From NCBI GenBank assembly GCA_030533445.1, contig JARPUW010000296.1, positions 1 to 64,000 on the forward strand: a stretch of 64,000 bases of DNA. Reading direction: 5' to 3'. This document shows, one piece after another, positions 55,265-64,000 of the stretch (within the stretch, counting starts at the first letter, position 1; each line of letters begins with the position of its first letter). The position numbers and the translations under genes were made by a program. The notes beneath the pieces are model-generated. The model had not been told where the DNA came from and made no database searches. It was given only the letters and a program-made list of their open reading frames with translations. The DNA is from Cyprinodon diabolis. Its lineage: Eukaryota > Chordata > Actinopteri > Cyprinodontiformes > Cyprinodontidae.

Positions 55265-56529
55265 AGGTTCCAGAAGCACCAGCAGCTCAAGGTTCCAGCA
55301 GCTCAAGGTTCCAGCAGCACCAGCAGCTCAAGGTTCCAGCAGCTCAGGGTTACAGCAGCTCAAGGCTCCAGAAGCTAGAGGTTCCAGAAGCTCAAGGTTC
55401 CAGCAGCTCAATGTTCCAGAAGCACCAGCAGCTCAAGGCTGCAGCAGCTCAAGGTTCCAGCAGCTCAAGGTTCCAGAAGCACCAGCAGCTCAAGGCTCCA
55501 GCAGCTCAAGGTTCCAGAAGCTCAAGGCTCCAGATGCTCAAGGTTCCAGATGCACCAGCAGCTCAAGGTTCCAGAAGCTCAGGGTTCCAGCAGCTCAAGG
55601 TTCCAGCAGCTCAAGGTTCCAGCAGCTCAAGGTTCCAGAAGCACCAGCAGCTCAAGGCTCCAGCAGCTCAAGGTTCCAGCAGCTCAAGGTTCCAGAAGCA
55701 CCAGCAACTCAAGGTTCCAGCAGCTCAAGGTTCCAGAAGCACCAGCAGCTCAAGGTTCCAGCAGCTCAAGGCTCCAGCAGCTCAGAGTTCCGGCAGCTCA
55801 AGGCTCCAGCAGCTCAAGGTTCCAGAAGAACCAGCAGCTCAAGGTTCCAGAAGCTCAAGGCTCCAGATGCTCAAGGTTCCAGAAGCACCAGCAGCTCAAG
55901 GTTCCAGCAGCTCAAGGTTCCAGCAGCTGAAGGTTCCAGAAGCACCAGCAGCTCAAGGTTCCAGCAGCTCAAGGTTCCAGCAGCACCAGCAGCTCAAGGT
56001 TCCAGCAGCTCAGGGTTACAGCAGCTCAAGGCTCCAGAAGCTAGAGGTTCCAGAAGCTCAAGGTTCCAGCAGCTCAATGTTCCAGAAGCACCAGCAGCTC
56101 AAGGCTGCAGCAGCTCAAGGTTCCAGCAGCTCAAAGTTCCAGATGCACCAGCAGCTCAAGGTTCCAGAAGCTCAAGGTTCCAGCAGCTCAAGGCTCCAGA
56201 TGCTCAAGGCTCCAGATGCTCAAAGTTCCAGCAGCTCAATGTTCCAGCAGCTCAAGGTTCCAGCAGCTCAAGGTTCCAGCAGCTCAAGGTTCCAGATGCT
56301 CAAGGTTCCAGATGCACCAGCAGCTCAAGGTTCCAGAAGCTCAAGGGTCCAGCAGCTCAAGGCTCCAGATGCTCAAGGCTCCAGATGCTCAAAGTTCCAG
56401 CAGCTCAAGGTTCCAGCAGCTCAAGGTTCCAGCAGCTCAAGGTTCCAGAAGCACCAGCAGCTCAAGGCTCCAGCAGCTCAAGGTTCCAGAAGCTATAGGC
56501 TCCAGATGCTCAAGGTTCCAGAACCACCA

Positions 56530-59110
56530 GCAGCTCAAGGTTCCAGCAGCTCAAGGTTCCAGAAGCACCAGCAGCTCAAGGTTCCAGCAGCTCAAGGTTC
56601 CAGAAGCACCAGCAACTCAAGGTTCCAGCAGCTCAAGGTTCCAGAAGCACCAGCAGCTCAAGGTTCCAGCAGCTCAAGGCTCCAGCAGCTCAGAGTTCCG
56701 GCAGCTCAAGGCTCCAGCAGCTCAAGGTTCCAGAAGCACCAGCAGCTCAAGGTTCCAGAAGCTCAAGGCTCCAGATGCTCAAGGTTCCAGAAGCACCAGC
56801 AGCTCAAGGTTCCAGCAGCTCAAGGTTCCAGCAGCTGAAGGTTCCAGAAGCACCAGCAGCTCAAGGTTCCAGCAGCTCAAGGTTCCAGCAGCACCAGCAG
56901 CTCAAGGTTCCAGCAGCTCAGGGTTACAGCAGCTCAAGGCTCCAGAAGCTAGAGGTTCCAGAAGCTCAAGGTTCCAGCAGCTCAATGTTCCAGAAGCACC
57001 AGCAGCTCAAGGCTGCAGCAGCTCAAGGTTCCAGCAGCTCAAAGTTCCAGAAGCACCAGCAACTCAAGGCTCCAGCAGCTCAAGGTTCCAGAAGCTCAAG
57101 GCTCCAGATGCTCAAGGTTCCAGATGCACCAGCAGCTCAAGGTTCCAGAAGCTCAAGGTTCCAGCAGCTCAAGGCTCCAGATGCTCAAGGCTCCAGATGC
57201 TCAAAGTTCCAGCAGCTCAATGTTCCAGCAGCTCAAGGTTCCAGCAGCTCAAGGTTCCAGCAGCTCAAGGTTCCAGAAGCACCAGCAGCTCAAGGTTCCA
57301 GCAGCTCAGGGTTACAGCAGCTCAAGGCTCCAGAAGCTAGAGGTTCCAGAAGCTCAAGGTTCCAGCAGCTCAATGTTCCAGAAGCACCAGCAGCTCAAGG
57401 CTGCAGCAGCTCAAGGTTCCAGCAGCTCAAAGTTCCAGAAGCACCAGCAGCTCAAGGCTCCAGCAGCTCAAGGTTCCAGAAGCTCAAGGCTCCAGAACCA
57501 CCAGCAGCTCAAGGTTCCAGCAGCTCAAGGTTCCAGAAGCACCAGCAGCTCAAGGTTCCAGCAGATCAAGGTTCCAGAAGCACCAGCAGCTCAAGGTTCC
57601 AGCAGCTCAAGGTTCCAGCAGCTCAAGGTTCCAGAAGCGCCAGCAGCTCAAGGCTCCAGCAGCCCAAGGTTCCAGAAGCTCAAGGCTCCAGATTCTCAAG
57701 GTTCCAGAAGCACCAGCAGCTCAAGGTTCCAGCAGCTCAAAGTTCCAGCAGCTCAAGGTTCCAGAAAGACCAGCAGCTCAAGGTTCCAGTAGCTCAAGGC
57801 TCCACATGCTCAAGGTTCCAGAAGCACCAGCAGCTCAAGGTTCCAGCAGCTCAAGGTTCCAGAAGCTCAAGGCTCCAGATGCTCAAGGTTCCAGAAGCAC
57901 CAGCAGCTCAAGGTTCCAGCAGCTCAAGGTTCCAGAAGCACCAGCAGCTCAAGGTTCCAGAAGCTCAAGGCTCCAGATGCTCAAGGTTCCAGAAGCACCA
58001 GCAGCTCAAGGTTCCAGCAGCTCAAGGTTCCAGCAGCTCAAGGTTCCAGATGCTCAAGGTTCCAGATGCACCAGCAGCTCAAGGTTCCAGAAACTCAAGG
58101 GTCCAGCAGCTCAAGGCTCCAGATGCTCAAGGCTCCAGATGCTCAAAGTTCCAGCAGCTCAAGGTTCCAGCAGCTCAAGGTTCCAGCAGCTCAAGGTTCC
58201 AGAAGCACCAGCAGCTCAAGGCTCCAGCAGCTCAAGGTTCCAGAAGCTATAGGCTCCAGATGCTCAAGGTTCCAGAAGCACCAGCAGCTCAAGGTTCCAG
58301 CAGCTCAAGGTTCCAGAAGCACCAGCAGCTCAAGGTTCCAGCAGCTCAAGGTTCCAGAAGCACCAGCAGCTCAAGGTTCCAGCAGCTCAAGGCTCTAGCA
58401 GCTCAAGGTTCCAGAAGCACCAGCAGCTCAAGGTTCCAGAAGCTCAAGGCTCCAGATGCTCAAGGTTCCTGAAGCACCAGCAGCTCAAGGTTCCAGCAGC
58501 TCAAGGTTCCAGAAGCACCAGCAGCTCAAGGTTCCAGCAGCTCAAGGTTCCAGAAGCACCAGCAGCTCAAGGTTCCAGCAGCTCAAGGTTCCAGAAGCGC
58601 CAGCAGCTCAAGGCTCCAGCCGCTCAAGGTTCCAGAAGCTCAAGGCTCCAGATGCTCAAGGTTCCAGAAGCACCAGCAGCTCAAGGTTCCAGCAGCTCAA
58701 GGTTCCAGCAGCTCAAGGTTCCAGAAGCACCAGCAGCTCAAGGTTCCAGCAGCTCAAGGTTCCAGAAGCACCAGCAGCTCAAGGTTCTAGAAGCTCAAGG
58801 CTCCAGATGCTCAAGGTTCCAGAAGCACCAGCAGCTCAAGGTTCCAGCAGCTCAAGGTTCCAGAAGCTCAAGGCTCCAGATGCTCAAGGTTCCAGAAGCA
58901 CCAGCAGCTCAAGGTTCCAGCAGCTCAAGGTTCCAGCAGCTCAAGGTTCCAGCAGCTCAAGGTTCCAGAAGCACCAGCAGCTCAAGGTTCCAGAAGCTCA
59001 AGGCTCCAGATGCCCAAGGTTCCAGAAGCACCAGCAGCTCAAGGTTCCAGCAGCTCAAGGTTCCAGAAGCACCAGCAGCTCAAGGTTCCAGCAGCTCAAG
59101 GTTCCAGCAG
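56530..59110 (+). repeat. Block of a pair at offset 3,560, first member
   Basis: Landmarks 56838, 57340, 57792, 58252, 58398 and 58472 recur 3,560 bp downstream. Near 58.94 kb an extra 16-mer sits in this copy, after which the offset is 3,544. Homology ends near 59.11 kb, where this copy has AAAGTTCC and the partner has the CCAGCAGCACC unit. Confidence 0.8.
57558..58631 (+). repeat. Cassette 13, alpha subfamily
   Basis: Stops 57792, 58252, 58398 and 58472 have standard spacing, with GAAACTC near 58090. Its upstream segment back to cassette 12 matches the segment between cassettes 2 and 3 except for an extra 114 bp. Confidence 0.87.
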
Positions 59111-60089
59111 CTCAAAGTTCCAGAAGCACCAGCAGCTCAAGGCTCCAGCAGCTCAAGGTTCCAGAAGCTCAAGGCTCCAGATGCTCAAGGTTCCAGATGC
59201 ACCAGCAGCTCAAGGTTCCAGAAGCTCAAGGTTCCAGCAGCTCAAGGCTCCAGATGCTCAAGGCTCCAGATGCTCAAAGTTCCAGCAGCTCAATGTTCCA
59301 GCAGCTCAAGGTTCCAGCAGCTCAAGGTTCCAGAAGCACCAGCAGCTCAAGGCTCCAGCAGCTCAAGGTTCCAGAAGCTCAAGGCTCCAGATGCTCAAGG
59401 TTCCAGAACCACCAGCAGCTCAAGGTTCCAGCAGCTCAAGGTTCCAGAAGCACCAGCAGCTCAAGGTTCCAGCAGCTCAAGGTTCCAGAAGCACCAGCAG
59501 CTCAAGGTTCCAGCAGCTCAAGGTTCCAGCAGCTCAAGGTTCCAGAAGCACCAGCAGCTCAAGGTTCCAGCAGCTCAAGGTTCCAGAAGCACCATCAGCT
59601 CAAGGTTCCAGCAGCTCAAGGCTCCAGCAGCTCAAGGTTCCAGCAGCTCAAGGTTCCAGCAGCTCAAGGTTCCAGAAGCACCAGCAGCTCAAGGTTCCAG
59701 AAGCTCAATGCTCCAGATGCTCAAGGTTCCAGAAGCACCAGCAGCTCAAGGTTCCAGCAGCTCAAGGTTCCAGAAGCTCAAGGCTCCAGAAGCTCAAGGT
59801 TCCAGCAGCACCAGCAGCTCAAGGTTCCAGCAGCTCAAGGTTCCAGCAGCTCAAGGTTCCAGCAGCTCAAGGTTCCAGAAGCACCAGCAGCTCAAGGCTC
59901 CAGCAGCTCAAGGTTCCAGAAGCTCAAGGCTCCAGATGCTCAAGGTTCCAGATGCACCAGCAGCTCAAGGTTCCAGAAGCTCAAGGTTCCAGCAGCTCAA
60001 AGTTCCAGCAGCTCAAGGTTCCAGATGCTCAAGGTTCCAGAAGCACCAGCAGCTCAATGCTTCAGCAGCTCAAGGTTCCAGAAGCACCA

Positions 60090-62650
60090 GCAGCTCAAGG
60101 TTCCAGCAGCTCAAGGTTCCAGAAGCACCAGCAGCTCAAGGTTCCAGCAGCTCAAGGTTCCAGAAGCACCAGCAACTCAAGGTTCCAGCAGCTCAAGGTT
60201 CCAGAAGCACCAGCAGCTCAAGGTTCCAGCAGCTCAAGGCTCCAGCAGCTCAGAGTTCCGGCAGCTCAAGGCTCCAGCAGCTCAAGGTTCCAGAAGCACC
60301 AGCAGCTCAAGGTTCCAGAAGCTCAAGGCTCCAGATGCTCAAGGTTCCAGAAGCACCAGCAGCTCAAGGTTCCAGCAGCTCAAGGTTCCAGCAGCTGAAG
60401 GTTCCAGAAGCACCAGCAGCTCAAGGTTCCAGCAGCTCAAGGTTCCAGCAGCACCAGCAGCTCAAGGTTCCAGCAGCTCAGGGTTACAGCAGCTCAAGGC
60501 TCCAGAAGCTAGAGGTTCCAGAAGCTCAAGGTTCCAGCAGCTCAATGTTCCAGAAGCACCAGCAGCTCAAGGCTGCAGCAGCTCAAGGTTCCAGCAGCTC
60601 AAAGTTCCAGAAGCACCAGCAACTCAAGGCTCCAGCAGCTCAAGGTTCCAGAAGCTCAAGGCTCCAGATGCTCAAGGTTCCAGATGCACCAGCAGCTCAA
60701 GGTTCCAGAAGCTCAAGGTTCCAGCAGCTCAAGGCTCCAGATGCTCAAGGCTCCAGATGCTCAAAGTTCCAGCAGCTCAATGTTCCAGCAGCTCAAAGTT
60801 CCAGCAGCTCAAGGTTCCAGCAGCTCAAGGTTCCAGAAGCACCAGCAGCTCAAGGTTCCAGCAGCTCAGGGTTACAGCAGCTCAAGGCTCCAGAAGCTAG
60901 AGGTTCCAGAAGCTCAAGGTTCCAGCAGCTCAATGTTCCAGAAGCACCAGCAGCTCAAGGCTGCAGCAGCTCAAGGTTCCAGCAGCTCAAAGTTCCAGAA
61001 GCACCAGCAGCTCAAGGCTCCAGCAGCTCAAGGTTCCAGAAGCTCAAGGCTCCAGAACCACCAGCAGCTCAAGGTTCCAGCAGCTCAAGGTTCCAGAAGC
61101 ACCAGCAGCTCAAGGTTCCAGCAGATCAAGGTTCCAGAAGCACCAGCAGCTCAAGGTTCCAGCAGCTCAAGGTTCCAGCAGCTCAAGGTTCCAGAAGCGC
61201 CAGCAGCTCAAGGCTCCAGCAGCCCAAGGTTCCAGAAGCTCAAGGCTCCAGATTCTCAAGGTTCCAGAAGCACCAGCAGCTCAAGGTTCCAGCAGCTCAA
61301 AGTTCCAGCAGCTCAAGGTTCCAGAAAGACCAGCAGCTCAAGGTTCCAGTAGCTCAAGGCTCCACATGCTCAAGGTTCCAGAAGCACCAGCAGCTCAAGG
61401 TTCCAGCAGCTCAAGGTTCCAGAAGCTCAAGGCTCCAGATGCTCAAGGTTCCAGAAGCACCAGCAGCTCAAGGTTCCAGCAGCTCAAGGTTCCAGAAGCA
61501 CCAGCAGCTCAAGGTTCCAGAAGCTCAAGGCTCCAGATGCTCAAGGTTCCAGAAGCACCAGCAGCTCAAGGTTCCAGCAGCTCAAGGTTCCAGCAGCTCA
61601 AGGTTCCAGATGCTCAAGGTTCCAGATGCACCAGCAGCTCAAGGTTCCAGAAACTCAAGGGTCCAGCAGCTCAAGGCTCCAGATGCTCAAGGCTCCAGAT
61701 GCTCAAAGTTCCAGCAGCTCAAGGTTCCAGCAGCTCAAGGTTCCAGCAGCTCAAGGTTCCAGAAGCACCAGCAGCTCAAGGCTCCAGCAGCTCAAGGTTC
61801 CAGAAGCTATAGGCTCCAGATGCTCAAGGTTCCAGAAGCACCAGCAGCTCAAGGTTCCAGCAGCTCAAGGTTCCAGAAGCACCAGCAGCTCAAGGTTCCA
61901 GCAGCTCAAGGTTCCAGAAGCACCAGCAGCTCAAGGTTCCAGCAGCTCAAGGCTCTAGCAGCTCAAGGTTCCAGAAGCACCAGCAGCTCAAGGTTCCAGA
62001 AGCTCAAGGCTCCAGATGCTCAAGGTTCCTGAAGCACCAGCAGCTCAAGGTTCCAGCAGCTCAAGGTTCCAGAAGCACCAGCAGCTCAAGGTTCCAGCAG
62101 CTCAAGGTTCCAGAAGCACCAGCAGCTCAAGGTTCCAGCAGCTCAAGGTTCCAGAAGCGCCAGCAGCTCAAGGCTCCAGCCGCTCAAGGTTCCAGAAGCT
62201 CAAGGCTCCAGATGCTCAAGGTTCCAGAAGCACCAGCAGCTCAAGGTTCCAGCAGCTCAAGGTTCCAGCAGCTCAAGGTTCCAGAAGCACCAGCAGCTCA
62301 AGGTTCCAGCAGCTCAAGGTTCCAGAAGCACCAGCAGCTCAAGGTTCCAGAAGCTCAAGGCTCCAGATGCTCAAGGTTCCAGAAGCACCAGCAGCTCAAG
62401 GTTCCAGCAGCTCAAGGTTCCAGAAGCTCAAGGCTCCAGATGCTCAAGATTCCAGAAGCACCAGCAGCTCAAGGTTCCAGCAGCTCAAGGTTCCAGCAGC
62501 TCAAGGTTCCAGAAGCACCAGCAGCTCAAGGTTCCAGAAGCTCAAGGCTCCAGATGCTCAAGGTTCCAGAAGCACCAGCAGCTCAAGGTTCCAGCAGCTC
62601 AAGGTTCCAGAAGCACCAGCAGCTCAAGGTTCCAGCAGCTCAAGGTTCCA
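60090..62650 (+). repeat. Block of a pair at offset 3,560, second member
   Basis: Matches 56530-59110. It is followed by a copy of the 12.24-14.2 kb segment at offset 49,778, then 49,762 after a single 16-bp unit loss near 62.5 kb. This copy runs to the window end. Confidence 0.8.
61118..62191 (+). repeat. Cassette 14, alpha subfamily
   Basis: Stops 61352, 61812, 61958 and 62032 repeat cassette 13 exactly 3,560 bp downstream, with GAAACTC near 61650. This is the one place where two complete alpha cassettes follow each other without a beta cassette between. Confidence 0.87.
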
Positions 62651-64000
62651 GCAGCACCAGCAGCTCAAGGTTCCAGCAGCTCAGGGTTCCAGAAGCACCA
62701 GCAGCTCAAGGCTGCAGCAGCTCAAGGTTCCAGCAGCTCAAGGTTCCAGAAGCACCAGCAGCTCAAGGTTCCAGAAGCTCAAGGCTCCAGATGCTCAAGG
62801 TTCCAGAAGCACCAGCAGCTCAAGGTTCCAGCAGCTCAAGGTTCCAGAAGCTCAAGGCTCCAGATGCTCAAGGTTCCAGAAGCACCAGCAGCTCAAGGTT
62901 CCAGCAGCTCAAGGTTCCAGCAGCTCAAGGTTCCAGCAGCTCAAGGTTCCAGAAGCACCAGCAGCTCAAGGTTCCAGAAGCTCAAGGCTCCAGATGCTCA
63001 AGGTTCCAGAAGCACCAGCAGCTCAAGGTTCCAGCAGCTCAAGGTTCCAGAAGCACCAGCAGCTCAAGGTTCCAGCAGCTCAAGGTTCCAGCAGCTCAAA
63101 GTTCCAGAAGCACCAGCAGCTCAAGGCTCCAGCAGCTCAAGGTTCCAGAAGCTCAAGGCTCCAGATGCTCAAGGTTCCAGATGCACCAGCAGCTCAAGGT
63201 TCCAGAAGCTCAAGGTTCCAGCAGCTCAAGGCTCCAGATGCTCAAGGCTCCAGATGCTCAAAGTTCCAGCAGCTCAATGTTCCAGCAGCTCAAGGTTCCA
63301 GCAGCTCAAGGTTCCAGAAGCACCAGCAGCTCAAGGTTCCAGCAGCTCAAGGTTCCAGCAGCTCAAGGTTCCAGCAGCTCAAGGTTCCAGAAGCACCAGC
63401 AGCTCAAGGCTCCAGCAGCTCAAGGTTCCAGAAGCTCAAGGCTCCAGATGCTCAAGGTTCCAGATGCACTAGCAGCTCAAGGTTCCAGAAGCTCAAGGTT
63501 CCAGCAGCTCAAAGTTCCAGCAGCTCAAGGTTCCAGATGCTCAAGGTTCCAGAAGCACCAGCAGCTCAATGCTTCAGCAGCTCAAGGTTCCAGCAGCTCA
63601 AGGTTCCAGAAGCTCAAGGCTCCAGATGCTCAAGGTTCCAGAAGCACCAGCAGCTCAAGGTTCCAGCAGCTCAAGGTTCCAGCAGCTCAAGGTTCCAGAA
63701 GCACCAGCAGCTCAAGGTTCCAGCAGCTCAAGGTTCCAGAAGCACCAGCAGCTCAAGGTTCTAGAAGCTCAAGGCTCCAGATGCTCAAGGTTCCAGAAGC
63801 ACCAGCAGCTCAAGGTTCCAGCAGCTCAAGGTTCCAGAAGCTCAAGGCTCCAGATGCTCAAGGTTCCAGAAGCACCAGCAGCTCAAGGTTCCAGCAGCTC
63901 AAGGTTCCAGCAGCTCAAGGTTCCAGCAGCTCAAGGTTCCAGAAGCACCAGCAGCTCAAGGTTCCAGAAGCTCAAGGCTCCAGATGCTCAAGGTTCCAGA

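Larger units (their letters stand above)
32563..55771 (+). repeat. ~31-kb superunit, copy 2
   Basis: Counterpart of 1575-27200. Long stretches look identical by eye over several kb, for example 33964-36861 against 2976-5873. A visible substitution is A at 41301 against C at 10313. The order of cassettes, module copies and spacings (4,981, 3,373, then 5,136, 1,626) follows copy 1. After 55.8 kb it continues into an alpha cassette block, not into the 27.2-32.5 kb type of sequence. Confidence 0.88.
1..64000. repeat. Satellite array of 16-bp and 25-bp units spanning the window
   Basis: Every stretch I read is a head-to-tail tandem of two related units: a 16-mer, CCAGCAGCTCAAGGTT, and a 25-mer made of the 9-mer CCAGAAGCA followed by that 16-mer. 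Common substitutions are at positions 5-7 (CAG, AAG or ATG), at the penultimate base (GGTT or GGCT), and in the AAGG run (AAAG, AGGG, ATGT). With a mean unit near 19 bp there are roughly 3,300 units (an estimate, not a count). I saw no inverted unit and no inserted foreign sequence. Every indel I could resolve between paralogous stretches is a sum of whole 16- and 25-bp units. Base composition is about 55% GC by the unit consensus. The array begins at a unit start at base 1 and is cut mid-unit at base 64000, so it continues outside. No gene or other functional element is visible. Array identity is certain; chromosomal location and species cannot be told. Confidence 0.98.

Noticed and set aside
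1..64000. Many long plus-strand open frames as genes for a Ser/Gln/Ala-rich repeat protein
   Set aside because: All three plus frames are open together, starts and stops are variant array units, no domain, signal or intron structure appears, and the openness follows from the unit having no stop in any phase.
1..64000. AAGG six bases before ATG as ribosome binding sites
   Set aside because: AAGG is part of nearly every unit, so its position before ATG is fixed by the array and carries no information.
1..64000. CRISPR array
   Set aside because: There are no unique spacers. The interval between any two repeats is again the same repeat.
1..64000. Transposable element, LTR or terminal inverted repeat
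   Set aside because: I found no inverted units, no target-site duplication, no non-array sequence and no transposase-like peptide. The long direct repeats are explained by tandem segmental duplication.
1..64000. Telomeric repeat or CENP-B box
   Set aside because: No TTAGGG-type or other short telomere motif is present, and the TTCG...CGGG core of the CENP-B box is absent. A centromeric role remains possible but has no direct sequence support.
1..64000. G-quadruplex-forming array
   Set aside because: There are no runs of three or more G at regular spacing. Each unit has only GG, and occasional GGG variants are isolated.
1..64000. Bacterial or phage accessory region with a hidden defence or mobile system
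   Set aside because: There is no coding sequence, no operon structure and no unique DNA anywhere in the window.

Overview
The whole 64 kb window is one uninterrupted head-to-tail satellite/minisatellite array. I see no gene, RNA gene, mobile element, CRISPR array or unique-sequence island anywhere in it. The array runs off both ends of the window. It is built from two unit lengths. One is a 16-bp unit (consensus CCAGCAGCTCAAGGTT). The other is a 25-bp unit, which is the same 16-mer preceded by a 9-bp prefix CCAGAAGCA that looks like a slipped duplicate of the unit's own 5' end. Both lengths leave remainder 1 when divided by 3. An array this long, with no genes, points to a eukaryotic chromosome (pericentromeric, subtelomeric or other heterochromatic satellite) read by long-read sequencing. 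The sequence does not identify the species.

The plus strand shows very long open frames (up to 2,943 codons) that cycle the 16-residue peptide PAAQGSSSSRFQQLKV. I treat these as artefacts. The unit has no stop in any plus frame, all three frames are open together, and starts occur only at units carrying a C-A-G to A-T-G change. On the minus strand each unit carries TGA (in CTTGAGC), so no minus frame stays open.

Above the unit level the array is hierarchical, and rare base changes act as landmarks. (1) A ~1.07-kb cassette with fixed internal landmark spacing occurs 13 times complete and twice in part. It falls into two subfamilies, alpha and beta, which alternate for the first 12 complete cassettes. 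(2) A 1,464-bp module lies just downstream of every complete beta cassette, in seven copies. (3) A ~31-kb superunit is present twice: about 1.6-27.2 kb matches about 32.6-55.8 kb at near identity, first at offset 30,988. The copies differ mainly by whole-unit indels: +1,863 bp, +595 bp and -57 bp in copy 1, and -16 bp in copy 2. (4) Smaller paralogous blocks lie at offsets 11,216, 10,388, 4,880/4,864 and 3,560.

Region by region: 0-1.5 kb is an alpha cassette block matching 11.2-12.7 kb. 1.6-27.2 kb is superunit copy 1, with cassettes 2-6. 27.2-32.6 kb is a divergent segment carrying a partial beta cassette and ATGTTC/ATATACC landmarks. 32.6-55.8 kb is superunit copy 2, with cassettes 8-12. 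55.8-64 kb holds two consecutive alpha cassettes (13 and 14) and then a copy of the 12.2-14.2 kb segment. No gene interplay can be described. What can be read here is array evolution by unequal exchange and segmental duplication.
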